Source of the DNA: an uncultured Pelagibacteraceae bacterium
Lineage (GTDB): Bacteria; Pseudomonadota; Alphaproteobacteria; Pelagibacterales; AG-422-B15
DNA length: 32,917 nucleotides
Assembly: GCA_902571005.1 (NCBI GenBank)
Contig: CACGAG010000012.1
Location: 1-32,917 of the forward strand
Direction: 5' to 3'
Below the pieces are notes generated by a model. It was not told the DNA's origin and did no database searches. It saw only the letters and a list, made by a program, of their open reading frames with translations. The position numbers were made by a program, and so were the translations under genes. Numbering within the stretch: position 1 is the stretch's first letter; each line of letters opens with the position of its first letter. Shown piece by piece: positions 17,944 to 27,015 of this stretch.

Positions 17944-18258
17944 TTATTTTTTCTTTTTTGATTTAGATTTTGTATCTATAACGCCCATGATGTCTGACTC
18001 TTTCATAATACAGAGTTCTTCACCATCAACCTTTACTTCTGTTCCAGACCACTTACCAAAAAGAACGATATCGCCAACCTTTAGATCAAGCGGTGTTACT
18101 TTACCATCTTCACTTTTATTTCCATTTCCGACGGCTACAATTTGGCCTTCTTGAGGTTTTTCCTGAGCAGTATCTGGTATGATAATACCGCCTGCTGTTT
18201 TTTCTTCAGTATCCAGTCTTCTAACGAGTACACGATCGTGTAAAGGTCTAAAATTCAT
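17944..18258 (-). CDS. groES: co-chaperonin GroES
   Basis: 104 residues; the heptameric lid of the GroEL chamber. It has [15 protein letters not shown] at the N terminus, the mobile-loop region [18 protein letters not shown], and [22 protein letters not shown] lysine- and serine-rich tail (KSKSKKKK) extends past the usual end by several residues. AGGAG (complement of 18267-18271) sits eight bases before the start. It is first in the groES-groEL operon. Confidence 0.98.
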   Translation of the reverse strand: MNFRPLHDRVLVRRLDTEEKTAGGIIIPDTAQEKPQEGQIVAVGNGNKSEDGKVTPLDLKVGDIVLFGKWSGTEVKVDGEELCIMKESDIMGVIDTKSKSKKKK

Positions 18259-18303
18259 GTCTTAATCTCCTAAATATGTTTGCACAAAGCTTAATTACCT
18301 AGG

Positions 18304-18332
18304 CATATAGTGATCTAGGGCAAGTGTGTCAA
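18304..18332 (-). promoter_or_regulatory. groESL promoter, sigma-70/heat-shock sigma-32-like
   Basis: On the minus strand CTTGACA (its TTGACA at 18327-18332) is followed after 17 bases by TATATG (18304-18309); shifted by one base, CTTGAC-N17-CTATAT. The second reading fits the alphaproteobacterial RpoH form, the first a housekeeping promoter. The -10 ends 45 bases before the groES start. No CIRCE inverted repeat is visible between it and groES, so HrcA control is unlikely. Confidence 0.65.
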
Positions 18333-18394
18333 GGGGTGGAAAATATTTCGATTTTATTAGAATTAGCTAAAAAACGAGTATTTTCAATAATTTG

Positions 18395-19162
18395 CTATTG
18401 TTCTGACTCACCGCCATCAATTACGATGTTTTGACCAGTCATAAAAGATCCAGCTTCAGATGCCAAATATACTGCAGCGCCTGCAATTTCGTCAGGCATT
18501 CCTATCCTTTTTAAGGCTGCTTTGGCAGTCATAGATTTTAAAATACTCTCATTCTCCCATAAAGCTCTTGCAAAATCAGTTTTTATTAAACCAGGTGAGA
18601 TGCAATTTGCACGAATATTATCTCTTCCATATTCCACTGATATATTTCTTGCCAACTGGGAATCCGCAGCTTTTGATATAGCATAAGCACCCAACATGCT
18701 GTTGCCGCGCAAACCTGCGATCGAGGAAATAATTATAATTGAACCATTTTTCATTTTGATCATATCTGGGAGCACCTCATTACAGAGCCAAAAATTACTT
18801 TGCACGTTTGACTTCATTATTTTTTCAAACGCCTCGTCAGGTATATTATTTGATGGTCCAAAATATGGATTGATTGCAGCATTACATACAAGAGTGGAAA
18901 TATTGCCACAGAAGTCTAACGATTTTTTGTAAAGATTTTTTAATTGCTCTTTGTCCGAAATATTACATGAAATTGCCGTTGCATGTCCCTCTCCAAATGT
19001 ATCATTTATCTCTTTAGCGACTGCTTCACATGCATCAAGCTTTCGACTTGTGATAATGACTTTTGCACCATGCTCTGCCATTCTGTAGGCTATAGCTTTG
19101 CCTATTCCTCTCGAAGATCCTGTGATTATAGCATTTTTATCTTTTAAGTTAAAAAGTGTCAT
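18395..19162 (-). CDS. short-chain dehydrogenase/reductase (SDR)
   Basis: 255 residues, a classical SDR. It has the NAD(P)-binding TGSSRGIG at 14-21, NAA in CNAAINP, the catalytic Ser in IIISSIAGLRG, and the YxxxK pair in GAYAISKAA. The C-terminal MTGQNIVIDGGES is standard. The cofactor-loop residues ITSRK suggest NADP(H), though this is not firm. The family oxidises or reduces hydroxy/keto groups of many small molecules; the substrate is not known. It lies upstream of groES on the same strand but groES has its own promoter. It is divergent from the HAD-ribF-ileS operon. Confidence 0.88.
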   Translation of the reverse strand: MTLFNLKDKNAIITGSSRGIGKAIAYRMAEHGAKVIITSRKLDACEAVAKEINDTFGEGHATAISCNISDKEQLKNLYKKSLDFCGNISTLVCNAAINPYFGPSNNIPDEAFEKIMKSNVQSNFWLCNEVLPDMIKMKNGSIIIISSIAGLRGNSMLGAYAISKAADSQLARNISVEYGRDNIRANCISPGLIKTDFARALWENESILKSMTAKAALKRIGMPDEIAGAAVYLASEAGSFMTGQNIVIDGGESEQ

Positions 19163-19226
19163 TTAATTAAATATCATAATAATTTATAAGAAGATTATAA
19201 ATTTATAGGATAATTTCAATATAATT

Positions 19227-20081
19227 ATGGAAATTAAAAAAATCGTAAGCGCTACTGAATTTTCACTTTCTTATAGAATCATACTTTGTGATCTTTGGGG
19301 CGTTATTCATAATGGTGTTGAAGTATTCTCTGATGCAAAATCCTATCTTGAGGTAATGAAAGAACATAATATTGATGTTTATTTGATTTCTAATGCTCCG
19401 AGACCTGAGGCAGTAGTAAGAAATGGATTAATAAATAAACTTAATCTTAATCCTGAATTATTTAAAAAAATTTATACTTCAGGCGATACAGGTACACAGT
19501 ACATAAATTCTAAAGTTCATGGCCAATCATATTATCATTTAGGACCAGAAAAAGATTATGACTTGTTAGAAAATATAAATATTCAAAAAACTAATGACAT
19601 AGAGTCCTCAGATTTTGTTGTCTGCACAGGCTTATATAATGACAACGATGAACGCCCAGAAGACTATAAAAATATTTTTGAGGATTTTCTTAAACAAAAT
19701 TTAGAAATAGTATGTGTTAATCCAGATGAAATAGTCTACCGAGGTCAGGCACGCATATATTGTGCAGGTGCTCTTGGAAAATATTACGAAAAACTAGGAG
19801 GTAAAGTAACTTACTACGGAAAACCCTATCCAGAAATATATGATTTTGTAATGAATGATTTATTGTCTAAAGATACAACAATTAAAAAAGAAATATTAGC
19901 TATAGGCGATAGCCTTAAAACAGATTGCTTAGGGGCACACAAATCGGATTTAGATTTTTTATTTGTAAAAAATGGTATTCATAAAACTGAAATTGCAAAT
20001 GATGACGATTTAGTGAGAATATCAAAAGCTAATTTACCTGAAACTTGCGAAACTCTAATATATACTGAATTTTTAAAGTAA
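19227..20081 (+). CDS. HAD superfamily class IIA hydrolase (TIGR01459-like)
   Basis: 284 residues. HAD motif I is in LCDLWGVIHNG (nucleophile Asp near 22), motif II in YLISNAPRP, and motifs III/IV in GKPYPEIYDF and AIGDSLKTDCLGA. This is the class IIA (NagD-like) cap type. The family commonly lies before ribF-ileS in Alphaproteobacteria. It is probably a phosphatase of a small phosphorylated metabolite; a flavin-pathway substrate is suggested only by its neighbour ribF (7 bp downstream). Confidence 0.85.
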   Translation: MEIKKIVSATEFSLSYRIILCDLWGVIHNGVEVFSDAKSYLEVMKEHNIDVYLISNAPRPEAVVRNGLINKLNLNPELFKKIYTSGDTGTQYINSKVHGQSYYHLGPEKDYDLLENINIQKTNDIESSDFVVCTGLYNDNDERPEDYKNIFEDFLKQNLEIVCVNPDEIVYRGQARIYCAGALGKYYEKLGGKVTYYGKPYPEIYDFVMNDLLSKDTTIKKEILAIGDSLKTDCLGAHKSDLDFLFVKNGIHKTEIANDDDLVRISKANLPETCETLIYTEFLK

Positions 20082-20088
20082 TTAAAAA

Positions 20089-21048
20089 ATGAAAGTTTTT
20101 AAAAGTTTAAATAGAATAACATTAAATTATACAAAGAATTCTGTATTAATTATTGGAAATCTTGATGGAGTTCATAAAGGGCACCAATCAATAATTAATT
20201 CGGCAAAAAAAATTGCAAATAAACAAAAAACAAAAATAGGCGTGTTACTTTTTGATCCGCATCCACGGAAATATTTTAACAAAAATATTAAAAGTTTCTT
20301 ATTAACAGAGTTAAACGAACGTCTCGAAATCTTAAAATCTTACGGTATCGATTATGCAATAATAATAAAATTTAATAAAAGAATATCCTCTATGACACCT
20401 AATGACTTTTGTAAAAAAATATTACTTAGAGGAATATCAATGAAATATATTTTAGTTGGTAAAAATTTTAAGTTTGGTAATAAACGATCAGGCGACTATA
20501 AGTTTCTTCTGAATTTTGGAAAAAAAAATCAATTTTACGTAAACCCAGTGAAATTATTAAAAACACCAAATCATCTTTTTAATAAAACAAAGATGAAAAT
20601 ATATTCGTCTACAAATATTAGAAAACTTATTTCAAGTGGCAATGTAAAATTGGCAAAAAATTTTTTGGGAAACAATTTTAGTATAACGTCAAAAGTTATA
20701 AAAGGAGATCAACGAGGCAGAAAAATTGGCGTTCCAACTGCTAATCTAAATATAAATGAATACGTGGCACCAAAATATGGAGTATATGCTATTAAAGCTT
20801 CATTCCTTAAAAATTCAAAGAAAAGAACTCTTAAAGGAATTGCGAATTTTGGTATCAGACCAACATTTCATAAGAATTCTGAAATTTTGGAAGTTCATCT
20901 GTTTAGATTTAAATTGAATATTTATAATTCTTTGCTAAAAGTCGACTTTGTTGAATTTATAAGGCATGAAAAGAAATTTTCAGGAGTAGAGGCCTTAAAA
21001 AAACAACTAAAATCAGATATATCTAAAGCACAAAAAATTCTAAATTAA
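20089..21048 (+). CDS. ribF: bifunctional riboflavin kinase/FMN adenylyltransferase
   Basis: 319 residues, makes FMN and then FAD from riboflavin. The N-terminal FAD-synthetase domain has IIGNLDGVHKGHQSII and the STNIRKLISSG motif near residue 178. The C-terminal kinase domain has GDQRGRKIGVPTANL near 205-219 and the FIRHEKKFSGVEALKKQ end. The usual GFPTAN is GVPTAN and GxFDG is GNLDG, both mild changes. The protein is very lysine-rich, in keeping with A-rich codons here. ileS begins five bases after the stop. Confidence 0.93.
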   Translation: MKVFKSLNRITLNYTKNSVLIIGNLDGVHKGHQSIINSAKKIANKQKTKIGVLLFDPHPRKYFNKNIKSFLLTELNERLEILKSYGIDYAIIIKFNKRISSMTPNDFCKKILLRGISMKYILVGKNFKFGNKRSGDYKFLLNFGKKNQFYVNPVKLLKTPNHLFNKTKMKIYSSTNIRKLISSGNVKLAKNFLGNNFSITSKVIKGDQRGRKIGVPTANLNINEYVAPKYGVYAIKASFLKNSKKRTLKGIANFGIRPTFHKNSEILEVHLFRFKLNIYNSLLKVDFVEFIRHEKKFSGVEALKKQLKSDISKAQKILN

Positions 21049-21053
21049 GTAAA

Positions 21054-23867
21054 ATGAACACTAAAAATGATAAAATAGATTTTAGTGAAACTCTATTTTT
21101 ACCTAAGACATCCTTTGCGATGCGTGCTGGCCTACCCGAGCAAGAGCCAAAAATTCTAGATGGCTGGTCAAAGGATAATATTTATGAAAAATTAAGGAAA
21201 AAATCAAAAAGTAGAAAAAAATTCGTATTACATGATGGCCCCCCTTACGCCAATGGTCATTTACACATGGGGCACGCCCTGAATAAAATACTAAAAGACT
21301 TTGTTGTAAGATCGCAACAAATGCTTGGAAATGATAGTTCTTACATTCCTGGCTGGGATTGTCATGGCTTGCCAATTGAGTGGAAAATAGAAGAGCAATA
21401 TAGAGAACAGGGAAAGAATAAAGATGATGTCGATATTATAAAATTTAGAAAAGAATGTAGAGAATTTGCTGAAAAATGGATTGATATACAAAGAGAAGAA
21501 TTTATTCGCTTAGGAATAAATGGAGATTGGTACTCTCCCTATACTACAATGTCATATGAGGCAGAGTCTATAATTGTAAGAGAATTTTTTAAGTTTCTTG
21601 AGAACGAAAGTTTATATCGTGGGTCAAAGCCTGTTATGTGGTCAACTGTTGAAAAGACTGCATTAGCTGAAGCTGAGATTGAATATAAACAACATAAATC
21701 AACAACTATCTGCGTAAAGTTCCCAGTAAAAGAGAGTTCAGATACAAATTGTCAAGATGCATCCGTAATTATATGGACAACAACTCCATGGACAATTCCA
21801 GGAAACAGAGCAATTGCTTACAGTAAATCAATAACGTATTCAATGTTTGAAGTAGTAAGTTTAGAAGAACACAGTACTTTACAAGTTGGAGATAAAATTA
21901 TAATTGCAGATGAACTTTTAGATAATGTAAAAGTTCAATGCAAAATTAGAGAATTAAAAAAAATATCAGAAGTAAAAAACTTAGACAAAATTATTTGTAA
22001 TCACCCTTTTAAAAAATCTGGTTATGATTTTGAGGTAAGAATTTTTGATGCTGATTTTGTTACTTTGGAGCAAGGCACGGGTTTCGTTCACATAGCACCT
22101 GGCCATGGAGCTGATGACTATAATTTGGGTATTACAAATGGTATCGAAGTTCCTGATACAGTAGATGAAAATGGTGAATACTTTCCCCACGTACCATTAT
22201 TTAATGGTAAAAAGATTTTTAATGAAGATGGATCAGATGCTGATGCAAACGTAGCAGTTATCATTGAGCTAAAAAAGCATGAAAATTTAGCAGGCAAGGG
22301 TTCATTGCGTCATAGCTACCCTCATTCATGGAGATCAAAAGCTCCTGTCATCTTTAGAAATACTCCACAATGGTTCATTAGTATGGAAAAAAATCAATTG
22401 AGAGAAAAAGCGTTGAACGAAATTGAAAAGGTTAAATGGTATCCAAAACAGGGAAAAAATAGAATTTATTCAATGATTGAAGAAAGACCTGATTGGGTAG
22501 TGTCAAGACAACGGGCATGGGGCGTACCTTTATCTATCTTTTACAATATTAAAACAGGAAAGCCGCTGGTTGATAAAGAAATAAATGAAAAAATTATTAA
22601 ACTTTATGAAAAAGAAGGGTCAGATGCGTGGTTTAAATATTCAAAAGAAGAATTATTAGGTTCAAATTATAATCCAGAAGAATATAAAAAAGTTAATGAT
22701 ATTTTAGATGTATGGTTTGACTCAGGCTGTACACATGCATTTGTTTTAGATGGAAAAAATGATCAAATCTGGCCAGCATCTATTTATCTTGAAGGAACAG
22801 ATCAACACAGAGGTTGGTTTCATTCATCACTTTTAGAATCTTGTGGCACAAGAGGAGTTGCGCCTTATGAGTCTGTTTTAACTCATGGATTTATACTTCA
22901 TGAAGATGGCCTAAAGATGAGTAAATCATCATCCAATACTGTCTCGCCAGCAGAGGTCATTGAAAAATCAGGCGCTGACATACTAAGGCTCTGGGTAGCA
23001 AGCAGTGATTACTCCGAGGATTTAAAGATCGGGCCTGAAATCATAAAAAGCAACATTGATAGCTATAGAAGACTTCGCAATACACTTCGTTTTATTTTAG
23101 GTAATTTATTAGATTTTGATCAAGACGAGAAAGTGTCTGTGGATGAACTTGATGAATTAGATTTATATATTTTATCAGAATTAGAGAGTTTAAAAAAAGA
23201 AGTTATCTCAAACTATAAAATATTTGAGTATCAAAAAGTTTTTTCTGCGATATTTAATTTTTGTACAAACGACTTATCATCTTTCTATTTTGATGTAAGA
23301 AAAGATACTCTTTATTGTGATTCAAAAAATAACAAAGTAAGAAAATCTACTCGCACTGTTCTAGATATTTTATTTCATGATTTATTAAGTTTGCTTGCAC
23401 CAATACTCTGTTTTACCACTGAAGAAGCCTGGCAAAGTCGATTTGGATTTGAAAACAGCATACATGAAAAAGATTTTCCAAAATTAAATGATACTTTAAT
23501 AAATAAAAATTTATCAACAAAATGGGCAGTGTATAAAAAATTAAGAAAGATCATTAACGGAGCAATCGAAGTGAAGAGAAAAGAAAAAGTTCTTGGATCC
23601 AGCCTTGAAGCCTCTGTTAAACTTTACATATCTAAAGATGAAATCGAAAAGATTGACCAAAAAGTATTAGAAAATATTTCAATTATTAGTGAATTAGAAA
23701 TTGTAAATGAAAAGCCCTCAAGTGACAGCTTTATATCTGAACTAGATAAAAACATCGGAGTGCATGTAAGTAAAACCGATGGTGAAAAATGTGAGCGCTG
23801 TTGGAAATATTTTTCTAATTTAAAAGGTAACGTTTGCGATAGATGTCAAGAAGTGCTTAGTAAATGA
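21054..23867 (+). CDS. ileS: isoleucyl-tRNA synthetase
   Basis: 937 residues, class I synthetase charging tRNA-Ile. The HIGH motif is H71-M-G-H74 in PYANGHLHMGH, and KMSKS is at 621-625. The editing domain (about 190-400) includes WTTTPWTIPGNRA. The C-terminal zinc finger is complete with C913/C916 in CERCW and C928/C931 in CDRC, so it is the bacterial E. coli-like form. Its stop overlaps the lspA start (ATGA). The HAD-ribF-ileS-lspA order is conserved in many proteobacteria. Confidence 0.97.
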   Translation: MNTKNDKIDFSETLFLPKTSFAMRAGLPEQEPKILDGWSKDNIYEKLRKKSKSRKKFVLHDGPPYANGHLHMGHALNKILKDFVVRSQQMLGNDSSYIPGWDCHGLPIEWKIEEQYREQGKNKDDVDIIKFRKECREFAEKWIDIQREEFIRLGINGDWYSPYTTMSYEAESIIVREFFKFLENESLYRGSKPVMWSTVEKTALAEAEIEYKQHKSTTICVKFPVKESSDTNCQDASVIIWTTTPWTIPGNRAIAYSKSITYSMFEVVSLEEHSTLQVGDKIIIADELLDNVKVQCKIRELKKISEVKNLDKIICNHPFKKSGYDFEVRIFDADFVTLEQGTGFVHIAPGHGADDYNLGITNGIEVPDTVDENGEYFPHVPLFNGKKIFNEDGSDADANVAVIIELKKHENLAGKGSLRHSYPHSWRSKAPVIFRNTPQWFISMEKNQLREKALNEIEKVKWYPKQGKNRIYSMIEERPDWVVSRQRAWGVPLSIFYNIKTGKPLVDKEINEKIIKLYEKEGSDAWFKYSKEELLGSNYNPEEYKKVNDILDVWFDSGCTHAFVLDGKNDQIWPASIYLEGTDQHRGWFHSSLLESCGTRGVAPYESVLTHGFILHEDGLKMSKSSSNTVSPAEVIEKSGADILRLWVASSDYSEDLKIGPEIIKSNIDSYRRLRNTLRFILGNLLDFDQDEKVSVDELDELDLYILSELESLKKEVISNYKIFEYQKVFSAIFNFCTNDLSSFYFDVRKDTLYCDSKNNKVRKSTRTVLDILFHDLLSLLAPILCFTTEEAWQSRFGFENSIHEKDFPKLNDTLINKNLSTKWAVYKKLRKIINGAIEVKRKEKVLGSSLEASVKLYISKDEIEKIDQKVLENISIISELEIVNEKPSSDSFISELDKNIGVHVSKTDGEKCERCWKYFSNLKGNVCDRCQEVLSK

Positions 23868-24367
23868 TACAAACCATTGGAAGATTTATATTTTTAATAC
23901 TGGTTATTTTTGCAGCTGATCAACTCTCAAAGTTTTATGTAATCAATGTTTATAACATTGATGTATCAAATCTCAGTTCACAATATTTAACATCAATAAA
24001 TAAATATCTTAATTTTCACTTGATATGGAATAAGGGCTTTGCATTTGGAATATTTCAAAATGAAATTTCGATGGTTAATTATATTTATATGTTTGTTATG
24101 GCAATAATTGCTATAGCAGTATTTTTTTATGCAATAAGTATTAATAAAAAAATTTATTATTATGGATTTAGTTTAATTATAGGAGGAGCGTTGGGTAACT
24201 TGCTCGACAGATATCAATATTCTGCCGTATTAGACTTTATAGATTTACATTATAACAATTATCATTGGTATGTATTCAATATAGCTGATATAAGTATCAC
24301 GCTTGGCTGTATTTTGATTATTTTACTTGAGTTGTTCTCAAAAAAAGAAAATGATAAAACCGTTTAA
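23864..24367 (+). CDS. lspA: lipoprotein signal peptidase
   Basis: 167 residues with four hydrophobic segments; cleaves the signal peptide of diacylglyceryl-prolipoproteins in the inner membrane. The catalytic aspartates are in GNLLDRYQYSAVLDF and FNIADISITLG. The early NKGFAFGIFQ matches the N-x-G-x-A/S-F-G motif. Translation is coupled to ileS by a 4-bp overlap. The next gene encodes a probable lipoprotein, a fitting neighbour. Confidence 0.95.
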   Translation: MIQTIGRFIFLILVIFAADQLSKFYVINVYNIDVSNLSSQYLTSINKYLNFHLIWNKGFAFGIFQNEISMVNYIYMFVMAIIAIAVFFYAISINKKIYYYGFSLIIGGALGNLLDRYQYSAVLDFIDLHYNNYHWYVFNIADISITLGCILIILLELFSKKENDKTV

Positions 24368-24983
24368 AATGATACGTAACTATTTAATTATATTTTTTTT
24401 ATTAATTTTTGCTGCTTGTACTAACAATACAGTCAGAGATTACACATCATTAAAGCAAAAAGCACTAGAGATACCTCCTGATTTTGAACTAACCCCACCA
24501 GTTGTTGGAGAAGAGGAAGTAGAGGAGGCCGCGCCTAAAGGTGAGTCAGCTGAAGATATTCAAGATATCATTACACAAGACTCATCCACCAGCGTGCCTA
24601 GTAATGCTGATACATCATCCTTAGACGAATTTATTGATAATAATTTTGGAAACGAGGATCAAAATATAAATAATTCAACTTTACCTGAGGATCCTATTAA
24701 TGAGGTAATTGAGGAGTCACTTATTGAAAGTAATGAATTAGACGTTGTAACAAATGACGATAGCATTTTAGATACAACTGATAATATTGGGTTAAGCGAG
24801 GAAGAGTTTTTGGAAGGAATATCAAACACAGATGAAATTACAGCACTTCCTGAAGAAGATCAGCTTAAGCCAGAAATAATTGATGAAACAATGTATGATG
24901 ATGCTCCTAGTTTTGATGAAAACGAAGATTTGAATGATCTTCTTAACAGGGTGGATGACTTACTTAACTCATATCAAAATTAA
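24351..24983 (+). CDS. DUF3035-like lipoprotein
   Basis: 210 residues from ATG 24351; a second ATG at 24369 is in frame and just after the lspA stop. I prefer 24351, although it overlaps lspA by 17 bp. The N terminus MIRNYLIIFFLLIFAAC (from 24369) is a short lipoprotein signal with Cys as the likely lipid-bearing residue. After it KALEIPPDFELTPP resembles the PPDYNLRPP block of DUF3035 proteins, which usually follow lspA in Alphaproteobacteria. The rest is strongly acidic and low in complexity (Asp, Glu, Asn). The role is unknown, probably envelope-related. Confidence 0.72.
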   Translation: MIKPFKMIRNYLIIFFLLIFAACTNNTVRDYTSLKQKALEIPPDFELTPPVVGEEEVEEAAPKGESAEDIQDIITQDSSTSVPSNADTSSLDEFIDNNFGNEDQNINNSTLPEDPINEVIEESLIESNELDVVTNDDSILDTTDNIGLSEEEFLEGISNTDEITALPEEDQLKPEIIDETMYDDAPSFDENEDLNDLLNRVDDLLNSYQN

Positions 24984-24994
24984 TTATTCTATAA

Positions 24995-25993
24995 ATGTTT
25001 AAGTTTTTTAGAGATCCAAAATGGTTTTTATGGGCATACATCGGTTCAGCAATTATCTTATCATCTCTGTGGGTTCAGGTTCAAATTGATGTAAAAATTA
25101 ATGAATGGTTTGGTGAGTTTTACGACATGATACAGGAAGCATTGTCTGCTCCTTACGCCATTACAATTGAAGAATATTGGGCAAGTTTATTATCCTTTAT
25201 AACACTAGCGGGAATGTATGTAGCAGTTGCAGTCCTTGTAAGTTATTTTACTAATCACTTTTTATTTAGATGGAGAACTGCCATGGTTGAGTGGTATCAC
25301 TCTGTCTATGATAAGGCGCGTAAGATTGAGGGTGCGTCACAAAGAGTTCAAGAGGATACCATAAAGTTTTCAAGAATTATGGAGTCTCTTGGTACAAGTT
25401 TGATTGAAGCTTTAATGATCCTGGTAGAATTTATGCCAATACTGTTTGGCTTGAGTATTGGAATTCCAATATTTTTCTTTGGTGAATGGGAGTATGGTCT
25501 AGTCGTTGGTGCATTATTATGGTCTATAGGAGGAACATTATTTTTAATTGGACTTGGTTTAATTTTAAGGCTTGTTGGTATTGAATACGATTTACAAAAA
25601 CAAGAAGCGGCATACAGAAAAATGTTAGTAATTGCTGAAGATGATGAAACAGTAAGACCAAAAACCCTTGAAGAATTATTTGATGATGTAAGGCAAATTC
25701 ATTTTTTAAGTTATATAAGATATCTATATTTCGATATTGGTCGTATTGCATTTTTACAGGCAAATGTTTTATCAGCTTATGTATTTTTAGCCCCTGCAAT
25801 TGTTGCCGGGGTAGTTACTCTTGGTGTAATGCAGCAAATAATCAGGGCATTTGGAAGAGTTGAGGGGTCAATGCAATATCTTCTTAAAGCCTGGCCAACA
25901 ATTATTGAACTCGCAAGTGTTTATAAAAGATTGAGAGAGTTTGAAAGGCAAATAGATCAAGCAACCGTAACAGCTGGTCAGGAAGTGCGATGA
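24995..25993 (+). CDS. SbmA/BacA-like peptide transporter
   Basis: 332 residues with about six membrane segments. RWRTAMVEWYHSVYD and the block IEGASQRVQEDTIKFSRI (near 109-128) are characteristic of SbmA/BacA proteins, which import proline-rich peptides, bleomycin and similar compounds using the proton gradient and lack an ABC ATPase domain. E. coli SbmA is about 406 residues, so this protein is shorter, mainly at the N terminus. In rhizobia and Brucella BacA is linked to host persistence; here, in an apparently free-living organism, peptide uptake is the simpler idea. Its stop overlaps the pgi start. Confidence 0.86.
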   Translation: MFKFFRDPKWFLWAYIGSAIILSSLWVQVQIDVKINEWFGEFYDMIQEALSAPYAITIEEYWASLLSFITLAGMYVAVAVLVSYFTNHFLFRWRTAMVEWYHSVYDKARKIEGASQRVQEDTIKFSRIMESLGTSLIEALMILVEFMPILFGLSIGIPIFFFGEWEYGLVVGALLWSIGGTLFLIGLGLILRLVGIEYDLQKQEAAYRKMLVIAEDDETVRPKTLEELFDDVRQIHFLSYIRYLYFDIGRIAFLQANVLSAYVFLAPAIVAGVVTLGVMQQIIRAFGRVEGSMQYLLKAWPTIIELASVYKRLREFERQIDQATVTAGQEVR

Positions 25994-27015
25994 TGAATTA
26001 TCCATTTCTTGATTTTGATAAGCTTGAAAACTTATATTCCGAGTCGTTAGGGATACTGGAACAAAGCTTTAATAAAATTTTAGTAGTCGGTATAGGTGGC
26101 TCTTCTCAGGGATCAAAAGCAATTAATCATTTTTTAAATGAAAAACGTGTTCAATATGTTGATCATTTAAATTCTATTAAGATTAATGAATTGTTAGACA
26201 ATACTCAACTAGATGAGACTGGTTTCATTTTCGTATCAAAATCAGGACAAACATCTGAAACGTTAACCATATTTGAATATATGATTAAAAAACTAGATGG
26301 GAATATTGATTTTTCAAAAAATTTCTATTCGTTTACAGAAAATGTGTCTTCTCCACTAAGAGACTTGTCTATACAAAAATCAATAAAAACTATTGAACTA
26401 AGCAACGAAATTGGAGGCAGATTTTCAATTTTTAGTAATAATAGCCTTATCCCCAGTTTTTACTTTAATAAAGATCTGTGCACTGAGTTTTTAAATGGAG
26501 GAAGAAAAGCATTAGAAGATAAAGACCAAATAAAGAATATGGCTGAGGAAGATTTTAAAAGAATAAAAAATGGAAAGAATATATTTGCTTATTTGATTTA
26601 TGGTGATGAGCTTATTGAAATTGGTAATTGGCGAAAACAATTATATGCGGAGTCATTGGGAAAAAAAGCCAAAGGTGTTTTACCTGTAGTATCTGAAATG
26701 CCAAAAGACCAGCACAGTCTCTTACAATTATATCTAGATGGACCCAAAAATATTTTTTTTGAAATTATGGGTATGGAATACTCAAAAATGAATATGATTA
26801 ATATCACACTTTCAAATCATCTTGATGCCATGAGTAAATCGTTATCAAAAATAAATGAGAATACTAGTAAACATATTTTTAAAGATAAAGATATGAGTAA
26901 GATCGGCCATTTTTTTGGAACAGAAATGTTAAGGGTTATCTATCTTGCTCAATTATTAGAAGTTGACCCCTTTACTCAAGATGCAGTTGATATTCAAAAG
27001 GGTTATTTAAATTAA
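25990..27015 (+). CDS. pgi: glucose-6-phosphate isomerase, short form
   Basis: Interconverts glucose 6-phosphate and fructose 6-phosphate. It keeps the PGI/SIS motifs: GIGGSSQGS (34-42), SKSGQTSET (83-91), GGRFSIFSNNS, the QLYAESLGKKAKGVLP region with the catalytic Glu, DQHSLLQL with the catalytic His, and DAVDIQKGYL with the Lys near the C terminus. It is only 341 residues, against about 450-550 in most PGIs, with long gaps at the N terminus and after the second SIS domain. The start ATG 25990 overlaps the previous stop. The last nine bases overlap the convergent rsmD gene. Confidence 0.88.
   Translation: MMNYPFLDFDKLENLYSESLGILEQSFNKILVVGIGGSSQGSKAINHFLNEKRVQYVDHLNSIKINELLDNTQLDETGFIFVSKSGQTSETLTIFEYMIKKLDGNIDFSKNFYSFTENVSSPLRDLSIQKSIKTIELSNEIGGRFSIFSNNSLIPSFYFNKDLCTEFLNGGRKALEDKDQIKNMAEEDFKRIKNGKNIFAYLIYGDELIEIGNWRKQLYAESLGKKAKGVLPVVSEMPKDQHSLLQLYLDGPKNIFFEIMGMEYSKMNMINITLSNHLDAMSKSLSKINENTSKHIFKDKDMSKIGHFFGTEMLRVIYLAQLLEVDPFTQDAVDIQKGYLN

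Noticed and set aside
19220-19225. TATAAT box before the HAD gene
   Set aside because: It ends one base before the ATG, leaving no room for a start site upstream of the codon; likely chance in A+T-rich DNA.
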